Origin: an uncultured Pirellulaceae bacterium
GTDB taxonomy: Bacteria > Planctomycetota > Planctomycetia > Pirellulales > Pirellulaceae
Length of the DNA: 24,816 nt
Direction of reading: 5' to 3'
Assembly (NCBI GenBank): GCA_947258905.1
Contig: CAMYKF010000144.1
Coordinates: forward strand, 1-24,816
Below are positions 21,174-24,816 of this stretch, piece after piece; position 1 is the first letter of the stretch; each line of letters opens with the position of its first letter. Made by a program: the position numbers and the translations under genes. A model generated the notes under the pieces. The model was given only the letters and a program-made list of their open reading frames with translations, did not search any database and was not told the DNA's origin.

Positions 21174-22601
21174 TCAGGCCAGGATGTCATGCACCACGTG
21201 TCCGCCGACATCGGTTAACCGGAAATCGCGTCCCTGAAAACGATAGGTAAGTCGCGTGTGGTCGACGCCGAACAAGTACAGCATGGTGGCATGCAGATCG
21301 TTGACGTGCAGCGGGTTTTCGACTGCGGCGTATCCAAAATCGTCTGTCGCTCCCCAGGCGATGCCGGGTTTGATCCCGCCGCCGGCCAGCCACATGGAAA
21401 AGCCCTTGATGTGATGATCGCGGCCGCTTCCCTGCGCCATGGGCGTGCGTCCAAATTCGCCGCCCCAAATGACCAGGGTGTCGTCCAGCATGCCTCGCTG
21501 CTTGAGATCGGTGACCAGAGCGGCCGACGCACGATCCACCAGCCCGGCCGTGTACTCAATGCCTTTCTTGATACCGCCGTGATGGTCCCAGCCGCGATGA
21601 TACAGCTGGATAAATCGCACACCCCGCTCAGCCAGTCGTCGGGCCAGCAAACAGTTGGCTGCAAAGCTGCCGTCGGCTCCCTCGGTGCCGTACAGATCCA
21701 GAATGTTTTGTGGCTCATCTGAAATGTCGGCCAGCTCGGGCACCGAGGTCTGCATACGAAACGCCAGTTCGTACTGGGCAATTCGCGTTTCAATTTCCGG
21801 ATCGGGAGTGCGCCGGTTTCCGATCTGGTTCAGCTGCGCAGCAGCCGCAATGACGTCCTGTTGCCGTTGGGCATCCACTCCGCCAGGATTCTTCACATAC
21901 AGTACCGGCTCGCCCTGCGAGCGCAATTCCACACCCTGAAACCGGCTGGGCAAAAATCCGCTGTGCCATTGCCGCGAGGCGATCGGTTGCGACTGGCCCC
22001 CGCCGACGGACGTCAACACGACATAGCCCGGCAAATCGTCGCATTCGGAGCCCAGTCCATACAGCCACCAGGATCCCATCGAAGGGCGGCCGGGAATGCT
22101 GCTGCCGGTATTCATTAAAGTATGAGCCGGATCGTGATTGATTTGATCAGTGTGCAGCGAGCGGACAATGCACATGTCGTCGGCAATATTCTGGATCTGG
22201 GGCAGGATGTCGCAAATCTCCAGCCCCGATTTTCCACAGCGGCGAAACGGGTGCTGCGGTCCCATGATTTTCAGTTTGTCACGCTGATCCTGCAGTTGGG
22301 CGATCTGCTGCCCTTGTGTCATCTCCGCCGGCATCGGCTGGCCGTCGAGTTCCGCCAGCCGTGGTTTGTAATCCAGTGTTTCCAGATGCGACGGTCCGCC
22401 CGCCATGCACAGGTGAATCACTCGTTTGCAGCGCGGGGGAAAAGCCAGAGGTCGCGCGACTCCGGTCCAGCGCTCGTCCTGCTGAGGCGAACTGCCCAGC
22501 ACATGCCGATTGAGAAGACTGCCCAGGGCGACCGTACCCACACCAACAGAAGATTGGCGGAGAAAGGTACGGCGATGTTGTTGGTTGTGAATGAAACTCA
22601 T
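21174..22601 (-). CDS. DUF1501 family protein with Tat signal (planctomycete type)
   Basis: This is a 475-residue protein starting MSFIHNQQHRRTFLRQSSVG, a twin-arginine signal with RR at residues 10-11 and a short hydrophobic stretch. The core shows KRVIHLCMAGGPSHLETLDY, then MGPQHPFRRCGKSGLEICDI, HTDQINHDPAHTLMNTGS, IQLYHRGWDHHGG and VIWGGEFGRTPMAQGSGRDH with HHIKGFSMWLAGGG. This is the long planctomycete branch of DUF1501, distantly related to sulfatases and phosphatases, with conserved Asp/His residues likely to bind metal. The substrate is unknown. The start at 22601 is preferred over 22643, whose extra residues (MRLRLRLRL) are translated from a TAACCT-type repeat. The gene follows the DUF1553 gene on the same strand, the standard pairing. 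Confidence 0.93.
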   Translation of the reverse strand: MSFIHNQQHRRTFLRQSSVGVGTVALGSLLNRHVLGSSPQQDERWTGVARPLAFPPRCKRVIHLCMAGGPSHLETLDYKPRLAELDGQPMPAEMTQGQQIAQLQDQRDKLKIMGPQHPFRRCGKSGLEICDILPQIQNIADDMCIVRSLHTDQINHDPAHTLMNTGSSIPGRPSMGSWWLYGLGSECDDLPGYVVLTSVGGGQSQPIASRQWHSGFLPSRFQGVELRSQGEPVLYVKNPGGVDAQRQQDVIAAAAQLNQIGNRRTPDPEIETRIAQYELAFRMQTSVPELADISDEPQNILDLYGTEGADGSFAANCLLARRLAERGVRFIQLYHRGWDHHGGIKKGIEYTAGLVDRASAALVTDLKQRGMLDDTLVIWGGEFGRTPMAQGSGRDHHIKGFSMWLAGGGIKPGIAWGATDDFGYAAVENPLHVNDLHATMLYLFGVDHTRLTYRFQGRDFRLTDVGGHVVHDILA

Positions 22602-22616
22602 CTCAATCGGTTGTTG

Positions 22617-22646
22617 TAACCTTAACCTTAACCTTAACCTCAACCT
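22617..22646. repeat. TAACCT hexamer tandem repeat between the DUF1553 and DUF1501 genes
   Basis: Four perfect TAACCT units and a fifth CAACCT run head to tail. Beyond them GTTAACCG (22651-22658) has a short inverted partner CGGTTAA (22692-22698), followed by AAGGTAAGGTTGAAG, a degenerate copy in the opposite direction. Together they give an imperfect hairpin in the 133-base spacer. It resembles eukaryotic telomere-type repeats only superficially. Confidence 0.8.
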
Positions 22647-22734
22647 TTACGTTAACCGATTCGCGGGCACGTCGGCATGCCGTTTGAGTTACGGTTAAAG
22701 TTCAAGGTAAGGTTGAAGTTGTAGTGGCAGGGCC

Positions 22735-24816
22735 CTAATTCCGTGTAACAAATTCGTGCATGTTCATAATTGCTCGTATTGCCGAGGTCCAGGCGGCGTG
22801 CTCTGCCGGATCGAGGCCTTCGCGCATGCTACTCTGGCCGGTCATTAATAGCTGTTTTGCCTCGGCGGGGTGCTCCGCGTACCAGGTTTGATGCAGCTGC
22901 ACCAGATCTACGAGCACATTTACCTCAGCTTCGTCCGGCGTCCGGGCCAGAGCGGTCATAAACATCCATTCGATGCGATCAGCCGATTCGTCACGAGCTT
23001 CGATGGCGCGGGCGGCAAACATTTTTGCGGCCTCAACATACGAAGGATCGTTCAGCAACAACAACGCCGCCAGGGGCGTGTTGCTGCGTGGACGCGTCGC
23101 GGTGCACTCCTCCCGCGCCGGAGCATCCAGTGTTTTCATGGCCGGATGCAAATACTGTCGCTGCCAATGGGTATATAATCCGCGGCGATATTGCTGGTCG
23201 CCTGTATCGGCCTGATATTCGCGCTTGGGGAAATTCAGATGACGATACAACCCCTGGGGCTGGTAAGGCTTGACGCTGCGGCCGCCGATTCGCCGATTCA
23301 ACAGGCCGCTGACGGCCAGGGCGTTGTCGCGTATGAATTCGGCATCCAGACGATAACGGGACTGTCGGGCAAGCAGGCGATTCCGGGGGTCGATCTCAAG
23401 CAGTTCAGAGCGTTGCTGCGACGATTGTCGATACGTTTTCGACATTACGATCAGCTTGATCACGTGCTTGATGTCCCAGTCGCTTTCAATCAACTCAATC
23501 GCCAGTCGATCCAGCAACTCGGGGTGGGTTGGCGGCTGGCCCTGTGAGCCGAGATCGTCCATGACACCGGAAAGTCCTTCGCCAAAAAACAATTTCCACA
23601 AACGATTGACCATCACACGTGCCGTCAGCGGATTGTCGGGGTCCACCAGCCAGTCGGCCAGATCAACTCGGGTGAGACGCCGATCAGATTCGATTTGCGA
23701 AAAGTATTCAGGGACGCCCGGCTCGACGATTTCGCCCGACAGATCCATCCAGTTACCGCGCGGCAAGACTCGGGTGGTACGCGGATCGACGGCGACCGTG
23801 ACCAGACTGGTACGAGTATGTTCGTCAACGGTCTGTTGCCGGCGGACCAGCAGGTCAGCGATTTTCTGGTTGGTTTCGGCAAACGCCGGCGTAATGCCGC
23901 GATAGTATTCCGCAATCCGCTGTTGCTGTTCCTCACTGCGATCATCGGACTTCACCGCCAGAACTTCCTGTACGTCGACCGGCAAGCTGCGTAGCGGGTC
24001 AGAAACCGGTTCGTCGTCTGATGTCGCCGAGAGTCGAAACTTGCCTACGGTATGGCTGCCATTGCCATGATATTGCTGGACCACAAACGTCAGCGTTTGA
24101 CCTGCCGTTTGAAGTCCGTCGGTTTGCACGACCAGTTCATGCGGCTGGCCCGCCTCAGGCATAATCGCCCAGCCCCAGGTGCTGCCACGGCTGTCGTGAT
24201 CAATCGCACTGGCGGCTGACCATTTTTTGTCCGGATGATTTTCGGCCGATTGCACCTGTTCAAAGGTCGATGTGGCGTTTTGCAACGCGAAGGCCTGTTC
24301 TTTCAAATCGTCCGGCCACTGTTCGTAGACTTTTTTCAAATCCTCCATGCGGTCGCGGTAATCTCCGTTGAGCACGAGCAACTCGGTGACGACGAAATTG
24401 CCATTGGCAGCCCGGCCGGGACCGTTTTTGGGCAATTCGCTGTCCGGCAGTACTTCCAGGCGAAAACCGGTGACCGAACTGAGCGGGTTGGTGACGGTCA
24501 CCGCGTATGCGTTTTCATCGGGGTTGGCACCCTTGGCCAGCAGGGCTCGATGTTCATCAGTAACGTGAAAGTCGATTTCGTGATACGCCCTGACATCCCG
24601 TGACGGCAGTGTCTGCCACTCAATTTCGCGCATTGCGATTTTCGCTTCCCACTGTTGCCGCGCTGCAACGATTTCCGGCGTGTCCTGCATCGTTTGCTGC
24701 AACCCGGCGATTTCCGCATCGATGATTTTCAGCAGGGAGGCAAGTTCCGGGGACGGCACTTCAATGCTGGGTCCCCAGTCGCCTGAATCGTGGGCACCGG
24801 CGTATAGCCCCCTTTC
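22735..24816 (-). CDS. DUF1553 (PSD1) protein, 5'-truncated by the window edge
   Basis: About 693 residues are visible. The frame stays open through the last base, so the start lies beyond the window; the apparent GTG start at 24759 is internal. The first visible residues (ERGLYAGAHDSGDWGPSIEV) belong to a preceding domain. A carbohydrate-binding-like or jelly-roll-like middle region follows (HPDKKWSAASAIDHDSRGST; ELVVQTDGL). Then comes the diagnostic DUF1553 core: RRLTRVDLADWLVDPDNPLT, ARVMVNRLWKLFFGEGL, SQGQPPTHPELLDRLA and VIKLIVMSKTYRQSS, ending with LLLLNDPSYVEAAKMFA. In planctomycetes such proteins usually begin with a cytochrome c-like PSCyt1 domain and a DUF1549 domain, and are exported. 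Their catalytic role is unknown. The DUF1501 gene follows downstream after a short repeat-bearing spacer. Confidence 0.94.
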   Translation of the reverse strand, partial: ERGLYAGAHDSGDWGPSIEVPSPELASLLKIIDAEIAGLQQTMQDTPEIVAARQQWEAKIAMREIEWQTLPSRDVRAYHEIDFHVTDEHRALLAKGANPDENAYAVTVTNPLSSVTGFRLEVLPDSELPKNGPGRAANGNFVVTELLVLNGDYRDRMEDLKKVYEQWPDDLKEQAFALQNATSTFEQVQSAENHPDKKWSAASAIDHDSRGSTWGWAIMPEAGQPHELVVQTDGLQTAGQTLTFVVQQYHGNGSHTVGKFRLSATSDDEPVSDPLRSLPVDVQEVLAVKSDDRSEEQQQRIAEYYRGITPAFAETNQKIADLLVRRQQTVDEHTRTSLVTVAVDPRTTRVLPRGNWMDLSGEIVEPGVPEYFSQIESDRRLTRVDLADWLVDPDNPLTARVMVNRLWKLFFGEGLSGVMDDLGSQGQPPTHPELLDRLAIELIESDWDIKHVIKLIVMSKTYRQSSQQRSELLEIDPRNRLLARQSRYRLDAEFIRDNALAVSGLLNRRIGGRSVKPYQPQGLYRHLNFPKREYQADTGDQQYRRGLYTHWQRQYLHPAMKTLDAPAREECTATRPRSNTPLAALLLLNDPSYVEAAKMFAARAIEARDESADRIEWMFMTALARTPDEAEVNVLVDLVQLHQTWYAEHPAEAKQLLMTGQSSMREGLDPAEHAAWTSAIRAIMNMHEFVTRN

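Noticed and set aside
22617..22646. Possible telomere or replicon end
   Set aside because: Only about five hexamers are present, in a spacer between two genes of a normal pair with sequence continuing on both sides.

Overview
The window looks like a chromosomal segment of a Planctomycetes bacterium, most likely of the Pirellulales type. This is inferred from gene content: DUF1800/DUF1501 and DUF1553/DUF1501 gene pairs (the latter with the planctomycete cytochrome-type DUF1553 architecture), several planctomycete-style orphan proteins, a long-tailed SecG, separate coaC and coaB genes, moderately high GC, and many short palindromic intergenic repeats. No rRNA, tRNA, CRISPR array, transposase or integrase was seen.

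Layout. (1) 2-4252, plus strand: the 3' end of an uncharacterised protein gene, then a DUF1800 gene and a Tat-exported DUF1501 gene. (2) 4376-5374, minus strand: a class I SAM-dependent methyltransferase. (3) 5654-7056, plus strand: a near-consensus sigma70-type promoter, a 150-nt leader, a membrane-anchored coiled-coil protein, a small single-span membrane protein and a strong intrinsic terminator. (4) 7177-12916, plus strand: a MoxR ATPase, a DUF58 protein and a TgpA-type transglutaminase, followed by a divergent YchF-family GTPase. (5) 12941-14203, minus strand: coaC and coaB as separate genes for coenzyme A synthesis. (6) 14375-17120, plus strand: a complete EcoRII-like restriction-modification operon made of a Dcm-type cytosine methyltransferase, a Vsr mismatch endonuclease and an EcoRII-type restriction endonuclease. 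(7) 17207-20548, minus strand: a housekeeping operon tpiA-secG-yicC-gmk-rpoZ with a T-rich terminator. (8) 20549-21173: gene-free DNA packed with palindromic repeats. (9) 21174-24816, minus strand: a second Tat-exported DUF1501 gene and the 3' part of a DUF1553 gene that runs off the window.

The most striking point is the arrangement of regions 5 to 7. The order yicC-gmk-rpoZ-coaBC is conserved in distant bacteria such as Bacillus. Here the restriction-modification operon sits in opposite orientation exactly between rpoZ and coaC, as if it had been inserted there. Its three genes are joined by identical one-base TGATG stop/start overlaps in the order methyltransferase, repair enzyme, endonuclease. 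Sequence similarity of both the methyltransferase target-recognition region and the endonuclease to Dcm/EcoRII predicts recognition of CCWGG. Vsr would repair the T:G mismatches created when the methylated cytosine deaminates.
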